This document shows, piece by piece, positions 12,001 through 23,045 of a stretch of 64,000 bases of DNA. Position 1 is the stretch's first letter; the number at the start of each line of letters is the position of its first letter. Below the pieces are notes generated by a model. The model was not told the DNA's origin. It saw only the letters and a list, made by a program, of their open reading frames with translations, and searched no databases. The DNA is from Spinacia oleracea (Eukaryota; Streptophyta; Magnoliopsida; Caryophyllales; Amaranthaceae). The position numbers and the translations under genes were made by a program. The stretch spans positions 105,000,141 through 105,064,140 of the forward strand of contig NC_079487.1 of the NCBI RefSeq assembly GCF_020520425.1, in the 5' to 3' direction.

Positions 12001-12651
12001 ATCAGAACTATTTCCTCTTCGCATTTATTCTTCTTCCCTCCCACATGACAAAGACACAAAGCACAACACAATTTTGAAGAGCCGCCATGGAAGACATACC
12101 ATTGGTGACGGAGGATCTTCGCCAAATAATTGAATAGAAAGTGATGGGCGGGAGAGAATTATCAGATCAAACTGCTGATAACATCCCTCTCTCTACATTT
12201 CTTCCAATTTTATTAGATTTGTATTTTGTATCATAACCTTAACCTTGACATTCCCTATTGTTGTTTATACCCTTCTTTGAGTTTCATCACTTCCCAAAAG
12301 GATTAATCAAACCCCCTTTTCATCCCTCATTACCTTAGGGTTTTTTTCATCCCACAAGTTATCGCGAAAGCTCGCTATTTTACTCGATTTCCTTTCTAGA
12401 GGCCTTGCTACCGGTCTACCACCCAATCAACATCCTCCCTCTCTAAAGGCTACTATGATACAGTCTGAATCTGTATATGATCAGCTATAAACCCTTTTAC
12501 GAATTTACATAACTCTTTAAGCAAGAATTCAACACAAAAACAACCAAGTTGCATGTCAATTGAGGCGATCATAAGCAAGTTAAATACTCTATTACATTAA
12601 TACCTGAGGAAAAAGCTCCACCAAAGCCTGGTACACAGAATTGAAACCCAT
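6011..12651 (-). CDS. CUE-domain ubiquitin-binding protein, 586 aa
   Basis: CUE domains bind ubiquitin, and plant members of this type are cytosolic proteins of unclear role. Eight coding exons keep phase (minus strand): 12651-12604, 10658-10541, 10347-9587, 9410-9237, 9115-8999, 7602-7423, 7043-6997 and 6326-6011. Residues 1-50 form the CUE fold: MGFNSVYQALVELFPQVD, then LLKAVAIEHAKDPDGAVEAI, with the Phe-Pro and Leu-Leu positions that contact ubiquitin. Residues about 56-309 are acidic, Ser/Asp/Glu-rich and probably disordered. Residues about 310-480 are heptad-rich (EEVKKMLKHAKEANEM, EEERKAAEKEMQEKQE), a long coiled coil. The C-terminus ends EEGWELFDI. The start is fixed by the CUE domain beginning at its first Met. 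The introns hold a 173-bp duplication and a Helitron, and the coding sequence looks intact. Confidence 0.9.
11058..11382. repeat. Tandem duplication, 173-bp period, in CUE-gene intron 1
   Basis: The block from TAGGCATCTGACCCATTTCA (11061) to the TGCTATGCACGG hairpin returns at 11234 with only a few substitutions (ACCCATT to ACTCATT, GCATATCC to GCACATCC, TAGCCGTG to TAGTCGTG). The second copy runs into the end of the adjacent Helitron, so the duplication probably copied part of that element's terminus. Confidence 0.85.
11340..11635 (-). mobile_element. Non-autonomous Helitron, about 296 bp
   Basis: Read on the minus strand it begins TCTATACTAATATATTAAT after an A, the usual plant Helitron 5' end. 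It finishes just after a CCGTGC/GCACGA hairpin, with CAAG where CTAG is normal. It is homologous along its length to the copy at 55844-56137: both share ACATAATTG-type, GAACTAATC, CCATTGATGAA, ATATGGAGAGTC and ACATGTGGCAAG-type blocks. The altered terminus marks it as an old, immobile copy. Confidence 0.65.
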
Positions 12652-13140
12652 TATCCAAAACTTCTATACCTGCAAAACAAATCAAATCAAAACAAAAATT
12701 AAAGGAAATCACACAAGAATGACCAGAATTACCCTAATCATACGGACGAGATCAATTGTAACAACCTTATAATTTAGGTTAAATACTTTGTTTGCTATTG
12801 TAAGACCAATTTCCATTAATTAACAAACAAAATTCAAAACCCTTCGAAAAATTGGAAGTACCAAATTTCCAACTTTTGATCAAATCCGATAAAATAAAAA
12901 ATCAAACAGGCGAATTGAGAAGTATACTTGAATTTAATTCGAGCTAAATTACCGGAAAAGGCGGAAATTAAGAGAATTCCAAAGATTAAGAGAAATCCAA
13001 AGATAAAACTAGCAGAATTACGAAGGAGAGAGGGGAAACGAGGAGACTAGAAGAGAGAGATTATAGTGTAGGCACATACCTCGAAATTGCTACGAGGGGC
13101 AGAGGACAAGAACAAGGGATTATAGATAGACACTTTCACA
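12652..13140 (-). promoter_or_regulatory. 5'UTR with intron of the CUE gene
   Basis: Just 18 bases before the start codon, minus-strand TTTTGCAG ends at 12670, a good acceptor. CGAG followed by GTATGTG near 13079 is a good donor. This gives a 5'UTR intron of about 410 bases (12670-13079) and an untranslated first exon of perhaps 13080-13140. Leader introns of this size often raise expression in plants. No clear TATA box is seen upstream. Confidence 0.55.
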
Positions 13141-14209
13141 CAAAGGGATGAGAAAAAGAAAATAACCCGATTACCGTAGGATAAGAATTATTGTCAACGA
13201 ATGTTTTAAGTAGGGACTCCTCGGGAATTTATAATGTCGACCGGTCGGTTTATTATCGGTGTATGATTTAAAACACTAAACTTATAATTGCACTCTTTAT
13301 TATTAACCAACTAGATTTAAAGCCCGTGCGATGCACGGGTTAAATTCATTTTTTTATGAGATTTTTTTTTTCACCTTTAAATGATAGTTAGAATATTAAT
13401 TTTTTTTTTTTAATTTTTTATAATCAATTAGTATGACAGTTTTAACGGGTCTTTTATCTCTTATTATCTTTTATCAAGTCTTTAATTATCTCTTTTTATT
13501 TTTCTTGAAACACGTACTTTTATTTTTCAATCGTTTCTGCTTGAATTAATGGCTCGAATCAACGAAATATTTCTGAAACATAAACGTACGGAGTAATCAA
13601 ATCATAATAACTATGGGTGAAAGGAAAAACAAATATAATATAGCACTTATTTATAAAAGAGGAGCATAGTTTTATAATACTCTCGTATATTTATAACCAG
13701 AAAAAATATAGGTTTAATGCAAGTAGAATTTTATTATGATATGAATTAATCCAAATATCATAGGTTTAAAGAAAATAAAACTCTATTATAAACCGAAAAA
13801 GATTTCTTTATCTAAAATTCTATAACGTGGTATTCATTGCTAATACTCTTCAAACTACGATAGTGATCATTACTTTAAAATAGCTAGTCTTGTGAATTAC
13901 TTTGTTTTTCTTTACTTTCTTTTTTCCTATTTTTGGTACGGAGTAAGGTTTTTTGGACTTTATTTCAATTTCAAGTAGTACATTAAGTTTAGTTTAATTC
14001 AACCAAATAAAATGTGGGCTTGCAACCCCGATTGTGTTAACGTTTATCGTTGTATATTCTATGTTAGGTTTAATTTTGACATCTAAATTGCAGTTCGTTG
14101 TGCCGTATAAGAAGCATAAATTATGCCCGAGATAACACTTAATTTATTTTATTAATCACTATTTAGCTCTAAATTAAACTGTGTTGATGAGGTATGATTT
14201 GGAATACAA

Positions 14210-14211
<2 letters not shown>

Positions 14212-14290
<79 letters not shown>
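14212..14290. repeat. (TA)n microsatellite, left of LTR insertion
   Basis: About 79 bases of pure TA repeat directly against the 5' LTR. It is the left half of a microsatellite in the host Helitron; the right half is at 27078-27146. Confidence 0.95.
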
Positions 14291-14296
<6 letters not shown>

Positions 14297-14812
14297 GGGC
14301 AAAATTACCGTGCCTTCGTGTACCAATGAGGACGTGACACATGGCACGTATTGCGCCCCCTAAGCAGAAATCATACGAAGTCTACTCCGAGGCATGAGTA
14401 TTAATCTAGGTATCTACAATGTATGTATTTAAGTGTGTATAAATGTATGTATAACACCTATACCTGGAAAGGGGCTTAATTAGTATGTATCCCAAGTGAA
14501 TGACTAAGCACAATAGGCCCAAACAGCCCACTATTGCCAAAAGAGACCAGAGAATTGTAAGGAGAAAGGACACGTGTCCTCCTCCCATTCCCCAGCCAAT
14601 CATGTAAGGGGAATATTAGGTCATTCCCCCAAAAACCTAGTACTATAAATATTCCCACTTCCCTAGAAAAAGGGGTCACAATCAATACATTCTAGAGCAA
14701 TTGCTGCTCTGCCTTCTCTCTACTTTCTCTCTCTATAAAAATACAATCTTGTTTAATCTGTAAAAGTTACCAAGAAACCTCCCAGGTATCTCACCGGAAA
14801 AACCCCACAACA
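14291..14812 (+). repeat. 5' LTR (522 bp)
   Basis: Starts TGTTG and ends CAACA. It contains a TATA-like CTATAAATATTCC near 14643. Directly after it comes the primer-binding-site-like TGGCGCCGTCTGTGGGGA. It is almost identical to the 3' LTR. Confidence 0.95.
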
Positions 14813-14843
14813 TTTGGCGCCGTCTGTGGGGAGGTACGGTAAC

Positions 14844-17800
14844 ATGGAAGATCAACGACAGGACAACGATGCTGGGCGGCCTACACGCGTAGAGCGGCCA
14901 CCCCTCGAAAGAGAAATGCCGACTGAACATCATACGCCGGCCACAAGAATCACTGAAGATGCCGCACGTACATTTGCGGCCGGGCACACCCCTCGTCACA
15001 CTGCCGAGGTAGAGGTGCTCAGCGAGGAGGACGACCAGGCCAATCGCACCCCTCCTGGAGGACACCTGGATCCTCGGGTGGATACGGTAATAGAGGAGAA
15101 CCCTGATATGCCTGTCTCTGTGGGTGCTCTTCGGGCTATTTTGGCTGAGTTCCAAGCTGATGTAGGGAAGACAGTTAATGCTGAGGTACAGAAGAGTATG
15201 CTGATTTACACCACTGCTGTGGCTGCAAATCATGAGAGGCCGGCAAGCAATAGGCCAACACTTTCTTTACGCCCCCCAAATGTCTGGACCAGGCTGACAG
15301 GCGAGGACCTAAGGAGACAGCCGCCAACAAGTCAGCCAAATCAGACCATGTCTTACCTACCACGCCGAATGCCACGGCGGCTGGTCGGAGAAACGTCCCG
15401 AGGACGTGAGCAGCCACGCGCAGAGCAGTTGCCCGACTCTGAGTCGGAACTTTCTGACACCGGGTCAACCCCCGTCATGCCGGATAGACCTCTCCCTCAT
15501 CCAACTTATACGCATCTGAGCCAGGCACGTCCAGGGGCCACCCGTCCAACCCGTCAAACTCGCGGACGCGAGTCCTCCCTGCGGCTACCTTACTCCAGGC
15601 GTCAAGACCCTGTATCTCACATTCAGGAGGGGGTGTCCAACATGGCCCTAGGGCACACCACCCCTTTTGCAGACTCTATCATGAGAGCCCCGAGGGAACC
15701 CAAAGTCAAGCCGCCCAACATTGATGCTTACGATGGTACCACAGATCCGGACATGCACCTCTTGGTTTACCGGCATCACATGTATGTCCAAGGAACAACT
15801 GACTCAACTTGGTGTAAGTATTTCCCGGGCACACTCAAAGGAGTAGCCTCTAAGTGGTTCGAGAGACTTCCAGCCGGAACTATTCGCTCTTTTTCGGAGC
15901 TCGAGCTATTGTTCTCTACTCGGTTCATGGCTCACAAGGAAGAGAAGAAGACGAGCATGCATCTGAGTAGGATTCAGCAAGGGAAGGACGAGTCCCTGAG
16001 GAGTTATGTGAAGAGATTCAATCTAGAGGCAGGGCAAATTCCGGATTTGCCAGATGGTGTTGCATTCGATAACTTCATTCGAGGGCTTAAAAAGGGCTCT
16101 TTCAAGTTTGATCTGGTAAAGAAAAGCGTCCGAACAATGGCAGAAGTGCTGGATGAGGCGGAGGCCTTCATTCATGCAACAGAGATTTGCAGCGTCCCGA
16201 AAGACCCCAGAGGAAGTGATAACGCCGAGCTAGCGGCAAAAAAGGAGAAATTTGAAAAGAAGAACCGGCCTAACGGGACGTGGGCTATTGCAAAAGAATC
16301 AGACAGGGCCCCCGGAGCGGCAGGTCAGAAACGGCCCAGAACTTATGATCGGGAGCGTTTCGAGTATAACACAGACATGTACACAATCCTGATGGACGTC
16401 GGGTCCAAATATGACATTGATCGTCCATTTCCCATGAAGTCACCACCAGAAAGTAGGGACCCCAAACTGTACTGTCACTTTCACAGTGACATTGGGCATG
16501 ACACCAATGAATGTAAGAGCTTGAAAAGGGCATTGGATGGCCTAGCCACCAAGGGGTTCTTAAAAAGTTATATCAGCAGGAACACGGGAGGTTCTGGCAA
16601 ACCCTTCTACAAGAAAAACAAATCCCCTCCCTCGGAGAAAGATGGGAATCGTACCGACCCAGAGTGCGTGGCAGTCATCTCAGGAGGATTGGCCGCCGGC
16701 GGGCCGACCATGAGGGGCCAGAAGGATTATGCCAAGCGATTGGGGCAAGTGATGCTGTCCGGCAAGGCCACAGTTGACCCGTTTCCGAAAGTTGAAATCG
16801 GCGAGGCCGACCGTGGGAAAATCTCCACCCCGCATGACGATCCTTTGGTAATTGAGTTAAAAGTTGCTAACCTGAGGGTTAGGCGTATTTTGGTTGATAC
16901 AGGAAGTTCGTCGGACATAATTAGTCTAGAGTGCTTGAATCGGCTGCAACATGATCCCTCAAAGATTGAGAAAATCCACTATCCCATTATAGGCTTCGGA
17001 GGTAGTGTCATCCACCCAGTCGGCATAATTACCCTTCCTCTGAGGATGGGAAATAAAAAGGAATCTCGGCAAATGGATGTCCGTTTTCTCATAGTGAAAG
17101 ATCTGACGGCATATAACATCATCTTGGGGCGTCCCACGTTGAACAGGGCAAAGGCTGTCATTGTGACTCATCTGATGCTTCTTAAGATCATTTGTGACGA
17201 TGGGAGCGTCAGCACTATACATGGTGACCAGCAACAAGCTAGAGATTGCTACCTAACCACCTTGAGTCCAGAAGCATGGGGGACGGGTGAAGAGAAAGGG
17301 ACGTCGAGCAACAAACGAAAATGTGGCGACACGCAACCCAAGGTCGTCAAAGAAACATTAACTATCTCAGCAGGGCACATGGAAGAGAGACGCCCAGAGC
17401 CTGTTGGGGCCCATTTCAATGTGGTTTTAAACACAGACAAACCTGACAGAGTAGTGCCCATCGGGATTTCTCCTGACGACCCGCTGGCGGCAGAATTGGT
17501 CCACCTTTTGAGAGAATTTGAAGATATCTTTGCTTTCACGGTGGACGAAATGCCGGGTATTGACCCTGCTGTGGCCGTCCATAAGCTGAATGTGGACCCA
17601 AACGTTAAACCGGTTCGTCAGAAGAAAAGGAACCATGGGGAAGATAGAAATCAGGCGGCAGCCGCGGAAATACAGAAGTTGATGGAGGCTGGGTTCGTCA
17701 GGCCTAGTCAGTACCCCGACTGGGTTGCTAATGTGGTCCTCGTCAAAAAACCTAATGGTACCTGGAGAATGTGTGTTGATTACACCAACCTCAATAGGGC

Positions 17801-20606
17801 ATGTCCAAAGGACAGTTTCCCATTGCCCAAGATTGACCGGCTCGTCGACTCTACAGCGGGGCATGCCATGATGAGCTTTATGGATGCCTACTCAGGGTTT
17901 CACCAGATTCCGTTGTGGCCTGACGACCAGGAGAAAACGTCATTTGTTACTGAACAAGGCCTTTACTGCTACAAGGTGATGCCGTTTGGGTTAAAAAATG
18001 CACCGGCCACTTTTCAGCGTCTTATTAACACTGTGTTCATTAAGCAGCTCGGCAGGAATATTGAAGCTTACATTGACGATATGATCGTAAAAAGTAAGCT
18101 GAGGGCGGCGCATATAACTGATCTCAGAGAGACATTTGAGACTATTCGAGCTTACAACATGAGGTTGAATCCTAAGAAGTGTGTGTTCGGGGTGACGGCA
18201 GGCAAATTCTTAGGTTTCTTGATTGATGAAAGAGGAATTGAAGCCAACCCAGACAAAATCCAGGCAGTAATTGATATGAGCTCACCAAAGACAGTGAAGG
18301 AGGTCCAGCGGCTCACAGGTTGCTTGGCCGCCCTGGGCAGATTCCTTTCCAGGGCTGGAGACAAGTGCCACTACTTTTTTAGATCTGTCAGAAAGAAGGC
18401 CAAGTTTGAATGGTCGGACGAGGCCGAGGCGGCATTGGTCAGATTAAAGGAGCACTTACACACCTTGCCTCGTCTTGTTAGTCCCTTGCTAGGAGAGACT
18501 TTGTACATGTATCTCGCCGTGTCCGAGCACTCGTTGAGTGCCGTTCTACTGACAGAGAGGGAGGGAATACAGATGCCGGTATACTTTGTCAGTCATGTTC
18601 TTCAAAATGCTGAAGTTAGATATCCTACAGTGGAAAAGTTTGGCTTAGCTCTGTTCATGGCCAGCAAAAAGCTCCGTCCTTATTTCTTAGCTCACAAAAT
18701 AGTGATCTACACCGATCAGCCGCTCAAACTGCCCTTCACAAAGCTGGAGGCGTCAGGACGAATGCTGAATTGGGCAATAAAGCTGAACGCCTTTGATATC
18801 ACCTATGAGCCGAGGAAAGCTGTCAAGGGGCAGGCATGTGCCGACTTCATTGTTGAAATGACGAGGCCAGACTTTGCCAAGAATACAAGCACAGTGTGGA
18901 CAGTGTATGTAGACGGCTCATCCACACAGAATGGATGTGGAGCAGGGATAATCTGTCACTCCCCAGAAGGAGATACTTTTGAATATGCTATGCGATTTAA
19001 CTTCCAGGCGTCAAATAATGAAGCCGAATATGAAGCCCTGCTTTGTGGCATTAAAATGTGTAAGGCGGCAGGTGCCGAGGAGATTGTAGCACTATCTGAC
19101 TCCCAACTGATTGTGAGCCAAGTTAATGGGACCTACGAAGCTAGGGATCCGACTATGGTCAAATACATGCAGGCCGTCCATCAGGAAGTAGAGCCACTGA
19201 AAAGTTTTGAAGTAAGGCAAGTCCCTCGCTCGGAAAATAACCAAGCTGATGCCCTGTCAAAGTTGGCAAGTTCCGCGTCTTGTGATACCCCTCGGCACGT
19301 GTTCTGGGAGGTAAAAGAGCACAAAAGTGTTGAGCAAATGGAAGTGGAAACTCTTGACAGAGCGTCCACATGGATGGATGACATAGTAAACTTCAAAATG
19401 AATGGAGTCTTGCCCGAAGACTCAAGGGAAGCGGCAAAACTTCAAAAGAAATGTTCTTGGTTTGAAATGTGGAACGGCACCCTCTACAAAAAGGCCTACT
19501 CCCGTCCTTTGTTAAGATGTGTAACACCTGAGAAGGGGCAGGAAATTTTAGAAGACCTTCATCAGGGGTTGTGCAGCTCGCATATTGGTGGAAGGGCTTT
19601 GGCTGAAAAGGCACTTCGAACCGGCTATTACTGGCCGACCCTTAAGGAGGACGCAATCTCACTGGTCAAGAAGTGTGACAAATGTCAGCGCTTTTCTCAC
19701 CTAATACATCAACCGGCACGAGTTCTGACGCCCATTATAAGCCCAATTCCATTTGCTAAATGGGGGATGGATCTCCTAGGCCCATTCACGACCGCACCAG
19801 GAGGAAGGCGTTATGTCATCGTTGCCGTAGATTACTTCACCAAATGGGTGGAGGCAGAAGCGCTCAAAAACATAAAAACTGCTGATGTGAGAGAATTCAT
19901 TTGGAAGAACATCATGACTCGCTTTGGGATTCCACAGGCTATAGTCTTCGATAATGGGCCCCAGTTTGAGACGCCTAAGCTGAAAGAGTGGCTGGCAGAT
20001 CACGGTATACACACCTGTTTTGCATCAGTCGGACGACCCCAAGCCAATGGTCAGGTTGAGGCGTTCAACAAAATTATCTCTGAAGGAATTAAAAAGAAGC
20101 TTGACGAAGCCAAAGGTCTATGGGCTGATGAGCTGCCAAATGTCTTATGGTCCATCCGCACCACGGCTAAGAATTCAACCGGTGAAACACCCTTCTTGCT
20201 AGCCTATGGCGCCGAGGCTGTCCTACCCATAGAAATGTGTGAGCCAACGTTGAGAGTCATGCTGTATGACGAAAATGCTAACTGGGAGACAATGAAAGCA
20301 GCCTTGGACTTTCTGCCCGAGGTTAGAGGAAATGCAGCGCTCAGGCAACAGCTGTACAAGATAAGGATGGCAAGAGAATACAACAAGAGAGTCTCTAATA
20401 GAGTGCTCAAAGTGGGAGATTTTGTCCTCAGAAAAATGGAGTCCACAGGACGAGCAAATGAACAAGGTAAGCTGACGCCCACTTGGGAGGGACCTTACGA
20501 GATCTATGATGAAGTTAGAGATGGAACCTACCGCATTCAAGACATGCAAGGCCGCCCTATTTCACGCACTTGGAATGCCGACAACCTCAAGAAATATTTC
20601 TTCTAA
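14844..20606 (+). CDS. LTR element gag-pol polyprotein (one frame)
   Basis: One frame of about 1,920 residues from the first Met after the primer-binding site. Parts in order: gag, with the conserved capsid-like block around residues 300-470 and a short Cys/His region near 550; aspartic protease around 670-770; reverse transcriptase around 940-1130; RNase H to about 1330; a second plant-type RNase H around 1360-1500; then integrase with its zinc-binding and core regions from about 1590 to 1800. Fusion of gag and pol in one frame is usual for this group. It is treated as an element part, not a host gene. Confidence 0.92.
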   Translation: MEDQRQDNDAGRPTRVERPPLEREMPTEHHTPATRITEDAARTFAAGHTPRHTAEVEVLSEEDDQANRTPPGGHLDPRVDTVIEENPDMPVSVGALRAILAEFQADVGKTVNAEVQKSMLIYTTAVAANHERPASNRPTLSLRPPNVWTRLTGEDLRRQPPTSQPNQTMSYLPRRMPRRLVGETSRGREQPRAEQLPDSESELSDTGSTPVMPDRPLPHPTYTHLSQARPGATRPTRQTRGRESSLRLPYSRRQDPVSHIQEGVSNMALGHTTPFADSIMRAPREPKVKPPNIDAYDGTTDPDMHLLVYRHHMYVQGTTDSTWCKYFPGTLKGVASKWFERLPAGTIRSFSELELLFSTRFMAHKEEKKTSMHLSRIQQGKDESLRSYVKRFNLEAGQIPDLPDGVAFDNFIRGLKKGSFKFDLVKKSVRTMAEVLDEAEAFIHATEICSVPKDPRGSDNAELAAKKEKFEKKNRPNGTWAIAKESDRAPGAAGQKRPRTYDRERFEYNTDMYTILMDVGSKYDIDRPFPMKSPPESRDPKLYCHFHSDIGHDTNECKSLKRALDGLATKGFLKSYISRNTGGSGKPFYKKNKSPPSEKDGNRTDPECVAVISGGLAAGGPTMRGQKDYAKRLGQVMLSGKATVDPFPKVEIGEADRGKISTPHDDPLVIELKVANLRVRRILVDTGSSSDIISLECLNRLQHDPSKIEKIHYPIIGFGGSVIHPVGIITLPLRMGNKKESRQMDVRFLIVKDLTAYNIILGRPTLNRAKAVIVTHLMLLKIICDDGSVSTIHGDQQQARDCYLTTLSPEAWGTGEEKGTSSNKRKCGDTQPKVVKETLTISAGHMEERRPEPVGAHFNVVLNTDKPDRVVPIGISPDDPLAAELVHLLREFEDIFAFTVDEMPGIDPAVAVHKLNVDPNVKPVRQKKRNHGEDRNQAAAAEIQKLMEAGFVRPSQYPDWVANVVLVKKPNGTWRMCVDYTNLNRACPKDSFPLPKIDRLVDSTAGHAMMSFMDAYSGFHQIPLWPDDQEKTSFVTEQGLYCYKVMPFGLKNAPATFQRLINTVFIKQLGRNIEAYIDDMIVKSKLRAAHITDLRETFETIRAYNMRLNPKKCVFGVTAGKFLGFLIDERGIEANPDKIQAVIDMSSPKTVKEVQRLTGCLAALGRFLSRAGDKCHYFFRSVRKKAKFEWSDEAEAALVRLKEHLHTLPRLVSPLLGETLYMYLAVSEHSLSAVLLTEREGIQMPVYFVSHVLQNAEVRYPTVEKFGLALFMASKKLRPYFLAHKIVIYTDQPLKLPFTKLEASGRMLNWAIKLNAFDITYEPRKAVKGQACADFIVEMTRPDFAKNTSTVWTVYVDGSSTQNGCGAGIICHSPEGDTFEYAMRFNFQASNNEAEYEALLCGIKMCKAAGAEEIVALSDSQLIVSQVNGTYEARDPTMVKYMQAVHQEVEPLKSFEVRQVPRSENNQADALSKLASSASCDTPRHVFWEVKEHKSVEQMEVETLDRASTWMDDIVNFKMNGVLPEDSREAAKLQKKCSWFEMWNGTLYKKAYSRPLLRCVTPEKGQEILEDLHQGLCSSHIGGRALAEKALRTGYYWPTLKEDAISLVKKCDKCQRFSHLIHQPARVLTPIISPIPFAKWGMDLLGPFTTAPGGRRYVIVAVDYFTKWVEAEALKNIKTADVREFIWKNIMTRFGIPQAIVFDNGPQFETPKLKEWLADHGIHTCFASVGRPQANGQVEAFNKIISEGIKKKLDEAKGLWADELPNVLWSIRTTAKNSTGETPFLLAYGAEAVLPIEMCEPTLRVMLYDENANWETMKAALDFLPEVRGNAALRQQLYKIRMAREYNKRVSNRVLKVGDFVLRKMESTGRANEQGKLTPTWEGPYEIYDEVRDGTYRIQDMQGRPISRTWNADNLKKYFF

Positions 20607-20964
20607 GATATGTGCTTAGCCTTGTCTTACTTACCACGATCCATTGCCCAAGGGGCGGCCTCTAATGGTCATAGTAGGGTAGTAATTACTTTTGTAACCG
20701 GCTAAATTCGCCTTGCAAAGTTATAAATAATACTACTCTATTTGTTTCGTAATATTTATTGTTCGCACAATGAATATAAACATATACACTCCAATGCATA
20801 ACCAAAGCCTAATTGTATGACGGCCTGAGAAGTGGCCCAGATTAGCAAAAACTCAGCAAGACTAATTGTTTGAAGCCTAAGTAGTGGCCCAGATTAGCAC
20901 CAAGTTGTAGGCTGATCACCTATCCAACTACCCTCCTAATATAAGCAAGCCGCTGGCCGACCAG

Positions 20965-22140
20965 TACAGCATAATACGTGCCAGCGGCATGAACAACTTT
21001 GAAACATAGGTTGTTCGCTCAAAAGCCCAGCGGCATGAACAACTTTGAAACATAGGTTGTTCGCTCAAAAGCCCAGCGGCATGAACAACTTTGAAACATA
21101 GGTTGTTCGCTCAAAAGCCCAGCGGCATGAACAAACTTTGAAACATAGGGTGTTTGCTAAAAAGCGCGGCGGCACGAATGTTTGGCCGGCCAGTCCATTT
21201 GACGAGCATGTCTAGCGGCAATCATACCTATTGATTGACTTGCGTCAATCAATATCGTTATAGACACGCTCGCCAAAGAAAGTGACGACCAAAGTAGGGC
21301 CTAGCGCATGCTCAGTTGCCAGCGGCACCAAACACTTGGAAACAAAGGTTGTCCGCTCAAAAGTTCAGCGGCACGATTAACTTCGAAACAAAGCCTAATT
21401 GTATAACTTCGAAACTTTGAAACATAGGGTGTTTGCTAAAAAGCGCGGCGGCACGCATGTTTGGTCGGCCAGTCCATTTGACGAGCATGTCTAGCGGCAA
21501 TCATACCTATTGATTGACTTGCGTCAATCAATATCGTTATAGACACGCTCGCCAAAGAAAGTGACGACCAAAGTAGGGCCTAGCGCATGCTCAGTTGCCA
21601 GCGGCACCAAACACTTGGAAACAAAGGTTGTCCGCTCAAAAGTTCAGCGGCACGATTAACTTCGAAACAAAGGTTGCTTGCTAAAAAGCGCGGCGGCACG
21701 AATGTTTGGCCGGCCAGTCCATTTGACGAGCATGTCTAGCGGCAATCATACCTATTGATTGACTTGCGTCAATCAATATCGTTATAGACACGCTCGCCAA
21801 AGAAAGTGACGACCAAAGTAGGGCCTAGCGCATGCTCAGTTTCCAGCGGCACCAACCACTTGGAAACAAAGGTTGTCCGCTCAAAAGTTCAGCGGCACGA
21901 TTAACTTCGAAACAAAGGTTGTTTGCTCAAAGTTAGGTGGCACGAACGTTTGGCTGTACAGTCCATTTGACGAGCATGTCTAGCGGCAATCATACCTGTT
22001 GATTGACTTGCGCCAATCAATATCGTTATAGACACGCTCGCCAAAGAAAGTGACGACCAAAGTAGGGCCTAGCGCCTACTCAGTTGCCTGCGGCATTAAC
22101 GTGCTTAGTGTACACTCGGATGCACCTTGGCAACCATACC
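20965..22140. repeat. Tandem repeats of the LTR element's 3' region, first array
   Basis: Two layers. From 20985 to about 21150 a 45-bp unit (CAGCGGCATGAACAACTTTG and so on) occurs three to four times. From about 21150 to 22090 a larger unit of roughly 245-280 bp occurs four times, seen by GCATGTCTAGCGGCAATCAT at about 21207, 21486, 21729 and 21975. The larger units contain the palindrome ATTGATTGACTTGCGTCAAT. Arrays between pol and the 3' LTR are a known habit of Tat/Ogre elements. Confidence 0.85.
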
Positions 22141-22439
22141 TATTGATTAAGCCTATTAAGCCTATTGATCAAGGAATAATCAAATTATGAAGAGCAAGTA
22201 AATGCGAGATAGGAGAAACATCAAAAAACCTATTTACTTATAAAACAACGCCCGTAGAAAGGCGTGTGAAAGTAGCTCAGAATTCCTGACCAGGAAAAAG
22301 AAAGAGAATTGTTGTGTGCTCAGCAGGCACAATGATACAGACGCCATCAGCGCCAAAACTTTACAACATAATTGTTTTTGCCCTTAGGCACTGGAACGCT
22401 TGAATAAAATTTTTTAAAAAAAATAGGAAAGGAAGCAAA

Positions 22440-23033
22440 TCAGGGGGCGGCCGCATCGTCCTCGTCATCAGATGATACAAACTCAGGGGGCGGCTGACCA
22501 AGACGTTCAGCAGCCAACACAGCGGCACTGTGCTCCATTCGCCGCTGGAACCACCCAAGATCATACTCTGACATGTGGCTCTCCCAGGCGTGCTTAACAG
22601 CGTCCTTGGTCGCTTGTTCCCCCTGATCATAGGATTCCAGAAGACGCTCACGCAAGGTGCAAACTTGCGATCTGGCCGTCTCTAGCTCCCCACGAAGATG
22701 CTCGGCTTCCTCAGCCGCCTCTTTGACCTGAGGGTACTCCCGCAACTGGTCCTGAAGCGCCCGTATTTCCGCCGCCGCTGTCTTGGCTTCCTCGACCATT
22801 GCCACCATGTCCTTGTCCTGCGCCAAGATCTTCTTAAGCAGCTCGGCCTTGTCAGATCTCAACGCAGCCACCTCCTTCGCTTGAAGGTCTATGGTCGTCT
22901 GCATCTGCAGGCGGACCTCTTCAATGGACTTGAACGCATAGTCACCATGGTGGGTGGACTCAGCCACCTGAGCTTTGAGCTCCTCAGCAGTGCGGGTCTT
23001 CCAGCTCTTGCAGAATTCCATGCGGCAGAACAA
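22440..23033 (-). CDS. Antisense frame of the LTR element, coiled-coil protein part
   Basis: A 197-residue open frame on the strand opposite to gag-pol. It is rich in Glu, Ala, Lys and Gln with heptad spacing (LKAQVAESTHHGDYAF, KEAAEEAEHLRGELETARSQ), so a long coiled coil is likely, and it ends in an acidic tail. Tat-lineage elements are known to carry antisense genes after pol that are spliced. This block and the two upstream antisense blocks look like separate exons of such a gene. Function unknown. Confidence 0.55.
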   Translation of the reverse strand: MFCRMEFCKSWKTRTAEELKAQVAESTHHGDYAFKSIEEVRLQMQTTIDLQAKEVAALRSDKAELLKKILAQDKDMVAMVEEAKTAAAEIRALQDQLREYPQVKEAAEEAEHLRGELETARSQVCTLRERLLESYDQGEQATKDAVKHAWESHMSEYDLGWFQRRMEHSAAVLAAERLGQPPPEFVSSDDEDDAAAP

Positions 23034-23045
23034 CTGCAGAAGAAG

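Noticed and set aside
14181-14363. Open frames made of alternating Tyr and Ile codons
   Set aside because: They are translations of the TA microsatellite.
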